From contig CAZUJL010000008.1 in the NCBI GenBank assembly GCA_964620045.1, positions 1-64,000 on the forward strand: 64,000 bases of DNA, in the 5' to 3' direction. This stretch comes from VFKU01 sp964620045. GTDB lineage: Bacteria; Hydrogenedentota; Hydrogenedentia; Hydrogenedentales; GCA-2746185. A program made the translations under genes and the position numbers. Positions 47,229-55,359 of the stretch are shown here, piece after piece. The number at the start of each line of letters is the position of its first letter. The first letter of the stretch is position 1. Under the pieces are notes generated by a model, which worked only from the letters and a program-made list of their open reading frames with translations, did no database searches and was not told the origin of the DNA.

Positions 47229-47905
47229 CGCGCCGGGGTGTACTGGTAGGAAATCCGCACGCGCGCGTGGCAGGTCACGGCCGGCGGAATCGTCAGCGCG
47301 CCATCCTTGGGCTCAAGCCCTTCCCAGCGAATTTCTTCCACGACGATTTTCTCAACGCCCGTCACGCGGCCTTCGATCAGTTCGCCCAGCGCCTCCGCCG
47401 GATACAGCGCATTTTCCGACGCGCGCGCGACCACGTCCTGTTCGGTCGGCGCCGGATCAGTCACGGCGAAGCCGCCGAACTCGGCCTGCGCCATCAGCGA
47501 CACACTCGCCTTGCGTAGTTTCTCGGCCAGATCGGCCAGCGCCGGCGGTCCACCCGCGCCCGGTGTCTGCTTCGCCGTTGGAAGCGCGAAGCGCACGGAA
47601 ATCTGGCCCAGGGCGCCCGGTTCCAATCCTGGCAAGGTCAATTGCGCCGGATCCTGGCCCAATGGCGTGATGTTCAGATCGTTCAGCGCCTTGGTCACCG
47701 CTTTTTCGAACGCCGCCGCTTGCTTGGCCACATCATCTAGCGTCGGGCCCGTGAACATTTTCTCAAGCCGAAACAGCACCTCGTCCGGATGCACCGCCAC
47801 CGATGCCTTGCCTTCGCTCTCGATCACCGTCGCCTGCTGCGCCGGCGCGGTGACGCACACCAAGCCCGCAATCAACAGTGCCGCGATGGAGAGTGTCCGG
47901 TTCAT
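47225..47905 (-). CDS. secreted SIMPL (DUF541) domain protein
   Basis: 226 residues with a signal peptide at 1-23. IESEGKASVAVHPDEVLFRLE, LEKAVTKALNDL, and the end part VTGVEKIVVEEIRW ... VTCHARVRISYQY follow the SIMPL layout. The first strand (sV...PD...) and the final A.VrvsY are the defining features. Related proteins such as E. coli YggE affect oxidative stress resistance; the biochemical role is unknown. Its last four bases overlap, antiparallel, the end of the histidine-kinase-like gene, so the two transcripts converge without a terminator between them. Confidence 0.8.
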   Translation of the reverse strand: MNRTLSIAALLIAGLVCVTAPAQQATVIESEGKASVAVHPDEVLFRLEKMFTGPTLDDVAKQAAAFEKAVTKALNDLNITPLGQDPAQLTLPGLEPGALGQISVRFALPTAKQTPGAGGPPALADLAEKLRKASVSLMAQAEFGGFAVTDPAPTEQDVVARASENALYPAEALGELIEGRVTGVEKIVVEEIRWEGLEPKDGALTIPPAVTCHARVRISYQYTPAR

Positions 47906-47908
47906 GCG

Positions 47909-48760
47909 TTATCGCTTCGACTTCTTTTTAGCGCGCGCGAACGGGAAAATGGCGTCCAACTCTTCCGCCGTCGGCTGCCTTCCATATTCGGAAATCTCAA
48001 AGGCCTCGGCGTATCGAATCTTCGCCGCACGCTTGCCGTACGTTTTCTTTAACGTCTTCGCCGCGCGTTCGGTGTACCGCTCAAATGCCGGTCCCCAGGT
48101 CTTGCGCAGCCACTTGCGGCGTTCCTTCTCGCCCTCGGGCACCGTCTCCAGCGTTCCCGCCAGCCACGGCATCCACTCGTAAAACTGGCACGCCATCTTG
48201 TCCAGCATCGCCCACTTCGTGTCCATCACGTCGTCGACGTCCACGGCCACGTCCACGCGCGACGGCGCCGGCCGCTCGAAATGGTCGTTGAAGTACATGA
48301 AAATCGGGTTCGTGCGCAGCGCGGGCACTTCCGGCACCACCTTAGGCACCGTCACCATATAGGCCGCGTCCTGCACGACCTGCGCCGTGTACCGGTGGTC
48401 CGGGTGATAATCGTTCGGCCGGTGCGTAATCACCACATCCGCCTTCGCCTCACGAATGATCGCAATTACCTTGCGCCGCACGTCCAGCGTCGGCTGCAGC
48501 GCGCCATCGTCATTATCCAGCACGATCGACTTCGCGCCCACCAGCGCCGCGGACGCCGCCGCTTCCTGCTTGCGCAGGGCGGCCAGTTCTTCGCGCGGGC
48601 GTGTCTGGTGCCCGGCGTTGCCGTTCGTCATGCACACGATCGTGATCGTGTGGCCTTCCTTCGCCCAGAGCGCGAAGGTGCCGCCGGCCTTGATCTCGCC
48701 GTCGTCCGGATGCGCCCCAATCGAAACAATATTCAGCGGCGCGCGCTTGTTTTTGCCCAT
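47909..48760 (-). CDS. PIG-L/LmbE-family deacetylase
   Basis: 283 residues from the ATG at 48760 after GCGGGG. Zn-binding motifs are IVSIGAHPDDGEIKAGGT (AHPDD) and RPNDYHPDHRYTAQVVQDAA (HPDH). The family removes N-acetyl groups from GlcNAc conjugates such as GlcNAc-PI, mycothiol or bacillithiol precursors, or natural products. The 120-residue C-terminal extension is helical and lysine-rich (KKTYGKRAAKIRYAEAFEIS). Within an operon with the SIMPL and lipoprotein genes, the natural substrate remains unknown. Confidence 0.93.
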   Translation of the reverse strand: MGKNKRAPLNIVSIGAHPDDGEIKAGGTFALWAKEGHTITIVCMTNGNAGHQTRPREELAALRKQEAAASAALVGAKSIVLDNDDGALQPTLDVRRKVIAIIREAKADVVITHRPNDYHPDHRYTAQVVQDAAYMVTVPKVVPEVPALRTNPIFMYFNDHFERPAPSRVDVAVDVDDVMDTKWAMLDKMACQFYEWMPWLAGTLETVPEGEKERRKWLRKTWGPAFERYTERAAKTLKKTYGKRAAKIRYAEAFEISEYGRQPTAEELDAIFPFARAKKKSKR

Positions 48761-48770
48761 CGTTCCCCGC

Positions 48771-49415
48771 TTATTCAAAGTTGATTCGCAGCGTGTTGCC
48801 GCGAATTTCCTGCGTCTGCCCCTTGGACAAGTCCGGATTTGCCGCGTCCACTGTCATCGGGCTCGTGTCTGGAAACCACACGAGCGTCAAATACGTTTGT
48901 ATCAGTACCGACTTCGGCAACGGATTCAGCTTTTCCATCAAATTGATTTCGACCGTTTGCGGTTTGCCTTGAATCTCGTTGCCGCTCACCACATACGCGT
49001 TCACCGCCAGCGGCTCCGCAATGCCCTCCGCCTTCACTTCGGCCTTCAGATAAACAGTGTCTTCCTTGCGATAAGCCCCTCGGGATTCCACCGACGACTT
49101 AATCCAGAATTCCGCCGGATGCGGCGCCTTCACCATCGCATTCGCCACAGTCACTTTCTCGCGCAAGGTGCCAAGTTCCTGATACTCCACCGTCGGCGTC
49201 AGGCTTCTCTGCGATACCTGCACCACGGCACGCGTCATGTACTCCACATCGCCGATGTTGTAAGCCGGTATCGCCGATGCGGCGTCGACCGGATGCTCCG
49301 CGCCCGGCGCCGCCGCCGGCGTCGCGCCATCTTCTCCGGATTGCTTTTCTTTCGAACCGCAGGCTGCGACAACGCACACCAGAGCGAGCATTGCACCAAT
49401 AGAACGGATTGTCAT
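48771..49415 (-). CDS. lipoprotein of unknown function
   Basis: 214 residues. A lipobox CVVAACGSKEK places the acceptor cysteine at residue 19. After an alanine-rich linker the mature part looks like a beta-strand-rich domain: YMTRAVVQVSQRSLTPTVEY and LKAEVKAEGIAEPLAVNAYV. I do not recognise a family. It heads the lipoprotein-deacetylase-SIMPL operon. SD GAAGGAG lies upstream of the ATG, with a candidate promoter further up. Confidence 0.75.
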   Translation of the reverse strand: MTIRSIGAMLALVCVVAACGSKEKQSGEDGATPAAAPGAEHPVDAASAIPAYNIGDVEYMTRAVVQVSQRSLTPTVEYQELGTLREKVTVANAMVKAPHPAEFWIKSSVESRGAYRKEDTVYLKAEVKAEGIAEPLAVNAYVVSGNEIQGKPQTVEINLMEKLNPLPKSVLIQTYLTLVWFPDTSPMTVDAANPDLSKGQTQEIRGNTLRINFE

Positions 49416-49451
49416 TCAGAAACTCCTTCGTACTACCCGCAAACGTTCCAA

Positions 49452-49481
49452 ATCATACCAAGCATCCGCGCCGAATATCAG
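49452..49481 (-). promoter_or_regulatory. candidate promoter of the lipoprotein-deacetylase-SIMPL operon
   Basis: On the minus strand CTGATA (49481-49476) and TATGAT (49457-49452) are separated by 18 bases, scoring 4/6 and 5/6. The predicted start lies about 30 bases before the ATG at 49415. Confidence 0.4.
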
Positions 49482-49558
49482 CCGCACAATATGAAGAGGC
49501 ACGGACACGGTTTGTCATAGGTTTTCGATGAAGTCCGCTGATGGAATTCAAAGCAGTG

Positions 49559-49661
49559 AGCCCCGAAGGGGCGTCCTAAGGTAGCCCAGGGCAAGCGAGC
49601 AACCGCGAGCGCCGCCCTGAGTTTGCGCGAATAACACACTAAGCCCCGAAGGGGCGTTCTA
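49559..49661. repeat. hairpin-rich intergenic repeat, copy 2
   Basis: Nearly the same element as at 28588-28694: AGCCCCGAAGGGGCG at 49559 and again at 49642, flanking CCCAGGGC and a partly matching GCCCTGAG arm. The right end (ggggcgttcta) contains the stop codon of the small membrane protein gene that ends at 49659. It is a non-coding, REP-like element whose mobilising enzyme is not in the window. Confidence 0.85.
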
Positions 49662-50045
49662 ATTCTTCGACTCCGGCCGCTTGGATCGTTTGAGCACAGA
49701 CTCCGACAGATCATCGCCCAGGGCCTGCCGGAACAACGCATGGCGCTCAAGCGTGTAGTTCAGCCGGATGAACTGCACGTCCAGCACCGCCATATACAAC
49801 GCGATCAGCAGCGCAAGCACGAACACCAGCCAGTAAATGGCGCACACATACGCCGGCGTCGACCACGTCACCGTCTCGGGAACCTCCCCGCCCGACATCC
49901 GCACCACGTGCACGACCGAGTCGTGCAAAACCTCCATTGGCACCGCCGCGACCGCCATTAAAGCCGCAATCGTGATGGCGCCGATTCCGATCCGGCGCCA
50001 CCACGATTGTGAAAAAAGATCCGAGAGTTTCTTGTCCTTCGCCAC
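49659..50045 (-). CDS. two-helix membrane protein of unknown function
   Basis: 128 residues. A cytoplasmic basic start (MAKDKKLSDLF) precedes helices IGIGAITIAALMAVAAVPME and YWLVFVLALLIALYMAVLDV, with an outer loop of about 30 residues and a charged tail (SESVLKRSKRPESKN). No family is recognised. The stop codon lies inside the terminal sequence of the repeat at 49559-49661, so insertion of that element may have set the present C-terminus. Confidence 0.65.
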   Translation of the reverse strand: MAKDKKLSDLFSQSWWRRIGIGAITIAALMAVAAVPMEVLHDSVVHVVRMSGGEVPETVTWSTPAYVCAIYWLVFVLALLIALYMAVLDVQFIRLNYTLERHALFRQALGDDLSESVLKRSKRPESKN

Positions 50046-50066
50046 GCCTCACCTCGGCGTCCGAGG

Positions 50067-50525
50067 TCAAGGCACCCAGACGCGTTCCTCATAATATTCG
50101 CCCGACGCGCCCTTCACCAACCGCACCTCCCAGTGGCCGGTTTCCACGCGATACGAACGCGAGAAATGCGTCGGTGCAGGCGCCGGAGCCGGAGCTGGCG
50201 CGGGACGATAGTAGCCCGGTGCTGGAGCCGGCGCAGGACGATAGTAAGTGCCCGGTGTGGGCGTCGGTGGCGGAGGCGACGCGTGGTTATAGTAATACTC
50301 ACGCTCGCGATCCACCTCGCTGCCGATCAGCGCGCCGGTCGCCGCACCAACACCCGCGCCGATCAGCGCGCCTTCGATGCCATAGCCCGACGCATCACCA
50401 ATCAGCGCGCCAATGCCGGCACCCACAATCCCACCGCCCGCCGCGCCGCGTTGCGCCGAGGTCACACACCCGGTCGCCACCACGGCCAGCGCGGAAACAA
50501 TCAGCGCCTTCACTACATGTGTCAT
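50067..50525 (-). CDS. glycine-zipper lipoprotein
   Basis: 152 residues. Lipobox VVATGCVTSAQ (Cys at 20). A glycine-zipper helix pair at about 28-68 (GGGIVGAGIGALIGDASGYG, IEGALIGAGVGAATGALIG), as in SlyB/Rcs-type outer-membrane lipoproteins. A proline/alanine linker with a repeated YYRPAPAPAP unit and a C-terminal FSRSYRVETGHWEVRLVKGA domain follow. Probably an outer-membrane lipoprotein; specific role unknown. Monocistronic between metG and the two-helix membrane protein on the same strand. Confidence 0.82.
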   Translation of the reverse strand: MTHVVKALIVSALAVVATGCVTSAQRGAAGGGIVGAGIGALIGDASGYGIEGALIGAGVGAATGALIGSEVDREREYYYNHASPPPPTPTPGTYYRPAPAPAPGYYRPAPAPAPAPAPTHFSRSYRVETGHWEVRLVKGASGEYYEERVWVP

Positions 50526-50608
50526 GGCTCTACTCCCTTCGAAACTACACCTGTCTCTACAGGAAATAGACGCACCGCGACGCTCGGCTATTCAGCCCGA
50601 AAAAGGGC

Positions 50609-52051
50609 CTATTCAAGCCGCGGAAACAGCGGATCTCCCCGTTCCATGGGCGCTCCAGCCCGGAACAGCCGCGCCAATTTGGCCGAGGTCTGCGGCAGGA
50701 AAGGCTCCAGCCAGTGGCCGACCACGCGCAGGGCCGCGATCATTTCATCGAGAAACGCCGACAATTCCGCGGTCTTGTTTTGCTTCTGCAATTCCCACGG
50801 CTTCACCGTTTCGATGCGCTGGTTCAGGTCCGTCGCAATCGCCCACAAGGTCGCCGCGGCATCCTGAAACCGGAACTCCGCCATTGCTTCGTGATAACCC
50901 GCCGGTGCTGGCGGCGGTGTCGCGGGCTGCGGCACGTGGGCCGCCTTCGCGCCGATCGTTTCGATGCGCCGCGCCAAGTTGCCCAGATTATTCGCCAGGT
51001 CCGCGTTGTACAACTCGCGGAACCGCGCATCGCCGTAGTCGCCGTCTTCCGTCGGCGAGATGCCGCGCAGCAGGAAATAGCGCACCGCCTCCGAGCCGTA
51101 CTGCTCCACCTGGCTGCGCGGATCGATCACGTTGCCCAGCGACTTCGAAATCTTCTGGCCATTGATCGTCAGATAGCCGTGCACGAACACCGTCGTCGGC
51201 AACGGTAGGCCCGCCGACATCAGCATCGCGGGCCAGTAGATCGAGTGGAACCGGTTAATGCCCTTGCCGATGCAGTGAATGCGCTGCTCGGCGTTCTTCC
51301 AGAATTTGGTGTAGTGCGGGCTGTCGTCGCGCAGATCGAGCGCGGTCACGTAGTTCGCCAGCGCGTCGTACCACACGTACATCACCTGATCCGGGTCACC
51401 CGGCACATGAATGCCCCAGTCTCCCGCGCGGCGGCGGCTGCGCGAAATGCTGAAATCCATCAACCCGCCACGAATGAACGCGAGAATCTCGTTCCGTTTC
51501 GTCGCCGGAACAATCTTCAGTTCGTTCGACTCGATCAGCGCCAGCAACTTGTCCTGATAGCGCGACAGCCGGAAAAAGTAGTTCTCTTCTTCAATCCGCT
51601 CCAGCGGCGTCAGGTGATCGGGGCACTTCCCGTCCGGCGCGTCTTTCTCGGTATAGAAGTCCTCGCAGCCGACGCAGTACAACCCGGTATAGTGCTTCTT
51701 GTAGATGTCCTGCGCGCCCGTCCGCCGCCATATTTCCTGCGCGCCGCGCTTGTGCAGCTCGCCGCTCGTCCGGATAAAGGCGTCGTTCGAGATGCCCAGC
51801 AGCGGCAGCAAATCCTCGAAATATTGCGTATTCCTGTCGCACAAGGCCTGCGTGCTGATGCCTTCGTCCAGTGCCGCGCGCACGTTCTTCAACGAGTTTT
51901 CGTCTGCGCCAGTCAAAAAGAAAACATCGCGGCCCGCGAGGCGCAGGTAACGCGCCATCGCGTCGGTTTGCACGAACTCGAACGCATGGCCGATATGCGG
52001 CCGCGCGTTTACATAGGGAATCGCTGTCGAAATGAATGCAGACTGTGCCAT
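50609..52051 (-). CDS. metG: methionyl-tRNA synthetase (short form)
   Basis: 480 residues from the ATG at 52051, which immediately precedes the class I core (the frame is open to 52099). HIGH motif at 19-22 in YVNARPHIGHAFEF, a zinc knuckle CVGC...CPDH at 126-146 and KISKSLGN at 300-307 as the KMSKS loop. It lacks the C-terminal tRNA-binding EMAP-like domain, a common bacterial short form. It is divergent from the TPR/zinc-ribbon gene with about 117 bases between. No T-box leader is visible. Confidence 0.95.
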   Translation of the reverse strand: MAQSAFISTAIPYVNARPHIGHAFEFVQTDAMARYLRLAGRDVFFLTGADENSLKNVRAALDEGISTQALCDRNTQYFEDLLPLLGISNDAFIRTSGELHKRGAQEIWRRTGAQDIYKKHYTGLYCVGCEDFYTEKDAPDGKCPDHLTPLERIEEENYFFRLSRYQDKLLALIESNELKIVPATKRNEILAFIRGGLMDFSISRSRRRAGDWGIHVPGDPDQVMYVWYDALANYVTALDLRDDSPHYTKFWKNAEQRIHCIGKGINRFHSIYWPAMLMSAGLPLPTTVFVHGYLTINGQKISKSLGNVIDPRSQVEQYGSEAVRYFLLRGISPTEDGDYGDARFRELYNADLANNLGNLARRIETIGAKAAHVPQPATPPPAPAGYHEAMAEFRFQDAAATLWAIATDLNQRIETVKPWELQKQNKTAELSAFLDEMIAALRVVGHWLEPFLPQTSAKLARLFRAGAPMERGDPLFPRLE

Positions 52052-52130
52052 GGGGTTCCGGAGGCCGCGCCGGCGTCTCCCGGCGGCAGTAGTGGGCAAA
52101 ATATGCGCACACTATACCGGGCGGGAACGC

Positions 52131-52136
52131 TATAAT
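52131..52136 (+). promoter_or_regulatory. perfect -10 box of the TPR/zinc-ribbon gene
   Basis: TATAAT at 52131-52136 lies 32 bases before the ATG at 52169, with SD AAGAGG in between. There is no recognisable -35 box at 17 bases, so activity may depend on an activator or an extended element. Confidence 0.45.
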
Positions 52137-52168
52137 TCATGCTGCTGCGTAAACGCTAAGAGGTACGC

Positions 52169-53158
52169 ATGACTGACGCACACGATCTCATTAACCAGGC
52201 CCTCGACCTCGCCGCCGCCGGCAATATCGACGAGGCGTGCGAAAAACTATGGCCGCTGATGCGCGAACACGAAGGCCGCGAAGAGGCCTTGTTTACCATG
52301 GCCTGCTGCTTCGAGCGCGCCAACCAGTTGCCGCCCGCGGCCTATCTGTTCGGCTGGGTCACCGAGCGCTATCCGGATTTCGAACCCGCACACGAACGTC
52401 GCGATCGGTGCGTACGTCTTATGGCCGAGCGCGGGTTGAGGGAAGACTTCAACGATTTCGGTCATGTCTCCTGCGCCGCGTGCACGCTGCGTTATCGCGC
52501 GGAACTGCCCCTCTGTCCGTACTGCGGCGGCACGATGACGACCCCCGAAGCCTCGCGCGTGTTGCCCGAGGATTCCAAGTCGGAGGCGGAGTCAAAGGAT
52601 GTGCTCGACGATATCGGGCGCAGCCTCGATCGCGCCTGGAAAAACGCACAAGAGCGCTTCGACGCGTTCACCAAGCGCGAGGACCTCTCCGGCACCGCGT
52701 TGCGCGTGCAGGAACTCGCCAAAGAGGCCAAGACCCGCGCGCAAACCTTCGCGGACTCCGATCGCGGCAAGCAGATGAAGCAATCGCTGAATGAATTTGG
52801 CGACGAAGCCGCCAAGCGTCTGCGTTCCATCGCCGAGAACGAAAAAGTGAAGAGTGCCGCCAGCAAAACGCGCGAGCTGGGGGAGGAGGCGATCAGCCGT
52901 GTAAAATCCGTGGCGTCGCGCGAGGAAGTGAAGGACGTGCAGAATCGCGCCGTCGATCTCGGCCGTGAAACCGCCGAGCGAGTACGCGTGTGGACCGAAG
53001 ACAAAGAGAACCGGGCCGCGCCGAAAAAGATCTACGACTCACTTGATCGCTTTATCGGCGGAATCCAGAAATGGCTCGACCAAATAACCGGCCGCAAGGA
53101 TTCCAGCCAGTCGCCACCCCGCAACGAGAGCGACCCGCCGCCCAGCAATAGCAATTGA
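52169..53158 (+). CDS. TPR-like, zinc-ribbon and LEA-like helical protein
   Basis: 329 residues with three regions. Residues 1-85 are a TPR-like helical repeat (LINQALDLAAAGNIDEACEK, EGREEALFTMACCFERANQL). Residues 90-125 hold a zinc ribbon, CAAC...CPYCGG. Residues 150-300 are a long amphipathic helical array with near 11-residue periodicity, rich in Ala, Lys, Glu and Arg (LAKEAKTRAQTFADSDRG, LGEEAISRVKSVASREEVKD), like LEA or apolipoprotein-type repeats. It has no signal peptide. I do not recognise the combination as a family. A role as a scaffold, desiccation or stress protein is possible but unproven. Confidence 0.6.
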   Translation: MTDAHDLINQALDLAAAGNIDEACEKLWPLMREHEGREEALFTMACCFERANQLPPAAYLFGWVTERYPDFEPAHERRDRCVRLMAERGLREDFNDFGHVSCAACTLRYRAELPLCPYCGGTMTTPEASRVLPEDSKSEAESKDVLDDIGRSLDRAWKNAQERFDAFTKREDLSGTALRVQELAKEAKTRAQTFADSDRGKQMKQSLNEFGDEAAKRLRSIAENEKVKSAASKTRELGEEAISRVKSVASREEVKDVQNRAVDLGRETAERVRVWTEDKENRAAPKKIYDSLDRFIGGIQKWLDQITGRKDSSQSPPRNESDPPPSNSN

Positions 53159-53159
53159 G

Positions 53160-53588
53160 TTACGCAGCCTCGCTCGCGCCTTGCGCCATCACGTCGGCGA
53201 CATCTTCGTAGACGGTGCGCCACAGCAATTCCGTCTCGAAGTTCCAGTGCTCGCCGCACGCGTTCTTCAGCGCGCGCAAAAAGCACTCGCCGAAGATCCC
53301 GTAATGCTCCGGGCGCACGCCGTACCGCACGTGTCGCCGCCCCATCTCACGCAGCATGCGCTCCAGCAGCGCGCGCCGCTCGTAATTCATCACAATGAAT
53401 TGCAGCGTACCCAGGAACAACTCGCGCTGTTCTTCCAGATTGGTCCGCTTGAATAGATCCTGAATCTCGGGGCTCAGATTGGGTACCTCGCCGTACATAT
53501 GCAGAGCGACGTCGCCGCCGTTCGCCAGAGCACACTCCCAGCTCTCGCGCAGCATCTCGGCCGTCGTTCTATCACCCCGAAGCAACAC
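53160..53588 (-). CDS. single-domain globin-like haem protein
   Basis: 142 residues, a standard globin length. Helix A: RTTAEMLRESWECAL. The E-helix region LEEQRELFLGTLQFIV has Gln54 at the usual distal place. The F-helix motif GRRHVRYGVRPEHYGIFGEC supplies proximal His86 with the typical RH..YGV pattern. GEHWNFETELLWRTVYEDVAD is the G/H segment (W...Y..va). This is the flavohaemoglobin-like single-domain class, which binds O2 or NO. The GTG at 53588 after GGGGGAT is preferred over a GTG twelve codons upstream that lacks an SD. A perfect palindrome about 100 bases upstream may be its operator. Confidence 0.78.
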   Translation of the reverse strand: MLLRGDRTTAEMLRESWECALANGGDVALHMYGEVPNLSPEIQDLFKRTNLEEQRELFLGTLQFIVMNYERRALLERMLREMGRRHVRYGVRPEHYGIFGECFLRALKNACGEHWNFETELLWRTVYEDVADVMAQGASEAA

Positions 53589-53682
53589 CAAATCCCCCGC
53601 AACCAGACTAGACCGTTCCTCCACGGAATAGTCTTGTTACTTACAAGGAATAGTGCCATACGCACGGCCCGAATTTCAAGAA

Positions 53683-53694
53683 AATACATGTATT
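53683..53694. promoter_or_regulatory. palindromic candidate operator upstream of the globin gene
   Basis: AATACATGTATT is a perfect 12-base palindrome in an AT-rich stretch between the globin and flagellar-rod-like genes. The wider context AAGAATACATGTATTTTCTT keeps partial symmetry. It is not an FNR/Dnr box. Binding by a nitric-oxide- or redox-responsive regulator is plausible only from context. Confidence 0.35.
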
Positions 53695-53775
53695 CTTAGT
53701 TAGTCATTAATTCAATAAAAACAATTAATTCAAGTGCGAGAGCTCATATTTGGAATATTTAGAGAGTTTCAGAGC

Positions 53776-54126
53776 CTAGTCGGCGAGGTCGAGGACTTCG
53801 CCCAGCAGGTCAGTCTGGGCCTTCAGCGCGGAGAGGTTCGCCTCAAACTGATGCTTGTTGAGCAGCAGATTGACCTGCTCAACCGTCGGATCCACGTTCG
53901 AACCCTCAATGGTTGGCGCCCCACCTGCGTCCAGCATAGGCACGCCGGATTGAGAATTGCGTGTAACGGGGCCAAGGGCAACACCACCGGATTCCAGCGC
54001 AACATTCTCCGCCCGCAACGCCTGATACCCCGGCGTCTGCTGGTTGGCAATATTGTTCGCCGTCAGGCCCAGCCGCTGCAGTGCGGTAGCCATCCCGGAA
54101 AGTGAAGCTGAAATCCCGTTAATCAC
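53776..54126 (-). CDS. orphan flagellar basal-body rod-like protein (FlgB/FlgC/FlgG N- and C-terminal motifs)
   Basis: 116 residues from a GTG seven bases after AGGAG. The N-terminal rod motif ALQRLGLTANNIANQQTPGY matches the (a)..rl...A.NIAN..TpGY consensus, and the C-terminal SNVDPTVEQVNLLLNKHQFE matches the sNVd..eE...li...r.yeaN motif. The two short motifs frame a middle of only about 45 residues, which is the size of FlgB/FlgC. No other flagellar gene is in the window and neighbours are unrelated, so this is an orphan. It could be part of a distant flagellum or a domesticated protein in a non-motile lineage. Confidence 0.75.
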   Translation of the reverse strand: MINGISASLSGMATALQRLGLTANNIANQQTPGYQALRAENVALESGGVALGPVTRNSQSGVPMLDAGGAPTIEGSNVDPTVEQVNLLLNKHQFEANLSALKAQTDLLGEVLDLAD

Positions 54127-54319
54127 AATGGTTCTCCTGGCTGAATTGTGCCACGCATTCGCGCAATCGACCAATCCCAATAAATCTATAAATTCAAGAA
54201 ATTACCCTTGATTCGCAACCCGAGAACTCGCCAAACACAACACGGCTGCAACACGAGTGCATATATATAGGAAGGCGACGTGATGGACGTAGTCCGTGCG
54301 CGAATCATCCGCGCGAAAT

Positions 54320-54410
54320 AGCCCCGGAGGGGCGAAAGAATTTAGCCCACCACTTCAGTGGTGGGTATTCGATGCCCTTTTCATATCGAGTCCCGTAGGG
54401 ACGGCAGAAA
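54320..54410. repeat. hairpin-rich intergenic repeat, divergent copy 3
   Basis: AGCCCCGGAGGGGCG at 54320 is followed by a hairpin CCCACCACTTCAGTGGTGGG (54345-54364) and a second small palindrome GTCCCGTAGGGAC at 54390-54402. It starts with the same unit as the elements at 28588 and 49559 but has a different central hairpin. It ends eight bases before the stop codon of the next minus-strand gene. Confidence 0.75.
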
Positions 54411-54417
54411 AGGCCGG

Positions 54418-55359
54418 TCAGATCGCCGCACGGCGCACCGCGCGAGACGCAATCAGCAGCGCGCTCGAAAAAATGATCAACATGAGCGCCGCCTCGATCC
54501 CGACACTCGCGACCGTAATCTCCGGCGGCACACCCGCTTCCTGGTGCATCATCCAGCCCTGCACGGCGTGCGGCACACCGGTCGCCATCGGCGTGATCGG
54601 AATGAAACTCACGATGGACAGCGCGCACTTCGACGCCGCCGTGAGCACGAAGCTGACCTTTACGCCCAGCGCCGCGAAGATCAACACCACCGCGTACAAG
54701 TCCGCGATCTTCGCAATAAACGTCATGCCCAGCAGACCCGGCGTCACGCGCCACAGCGCGCGAATCTCGATGCTGGTCTGCGTCAGCGCATCCGCCACAT
54801 ACCGCAGCTTCGATCCTTCCGGAAACCGCCGCGCGATGGCGTCCATCCAGTCGTGTCGCGCGAGCAACAATATGCCCGCAACAGCGCCGAGCGTCGTGGC
54901 AACAGCGATGCATATATATACGGGCATCGTGACAAGTTGGGTAAATCCGAGACCCACGATGCCGAGCGCGAGCGACGCGACGATCTCGAGCACGCGATCA
55001 AGCAGAATCCACCCGCCCACCCGCGCGTTGCGGTGCCGTTTCCACAGCAGCGGCAAGAACTCGCCGATGCGTCCTGGCGACCACACGCCCGTCGCGCGCG
55101 ACAGGAAGAATAGGCCCACGGCATGGTTTTCGCGCCCGAGCGCCACACGCCATTTCACGATGCGCGCCAGCGTCGCGCCCACGGAAATCGCGGCTGCAGC
55201 GGCAACGAGTTTTAAGTCCGCGCCCAGCAGCGCGTCGCGCACTTTCTCCCAGCCGAAGTACCACGCGACGCCGAGATACACCGCGACACCGAGCGGAAAC
55301 AGCAGCCTCGGCCACTTCCCAGTCGCGGGCCGCGCGACGATGGGTTCAACGGTCGCCAT
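54418..55359 (-). CDS. LPG_synthase_TM (UPF0104/AglD-like) family membrane protein
   Basis: 313 residues, with about seven or eight membrane helices. The motif WSPGRIGEFLPLLWKRHRN near residue 92 (SPGR.GE..) and LARIVKWRVALGRENHAVGL define the family, whose members include the flippase half of MprF and glycan-assembly proteins. The role may be lipid or lipid-linked sugar translocation. Its start overlaps the end of the GT39 gene by 14 bases, so the two are coupled. The cluster context supports glycan assembly. Confidence 0.85.
   Translation of the reverse strand: MATVEPIVARPATGKWPRLLFPLGVAVYLGVAWYFGWEKVRDALLGADLKLVAAAAAISVGATLARIVKWRVALGRENHAVGLFFLSRATGVWSPGRIGEFLPLLWKRHRNARVGGWILLDRVLEIVASLALGIVGLGFTQLVTMPVYICIAVATTLGAVAGILLLARHDWMDAIARRFPEGSKLRYVADALTQTSIEIRALWRVTPGLLGMTFIAKIADLYAVVLIFAALGVKVSFVLTAASKCALSIVSFIPITPMATGVPHAVQGWMMHQEAGVPPEITVASVGIEAALMLIIFSSALLIASRAVRRAAI

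Noticed and set aside
54127..54160. A sigma54-like TGGCAC element upstream of the flagellar-rod-like gene
   Set aside because: The GC of the -12 part is one base out of register and the element overlaps the ribosome-binding region, so it cannot serve as the promoter.
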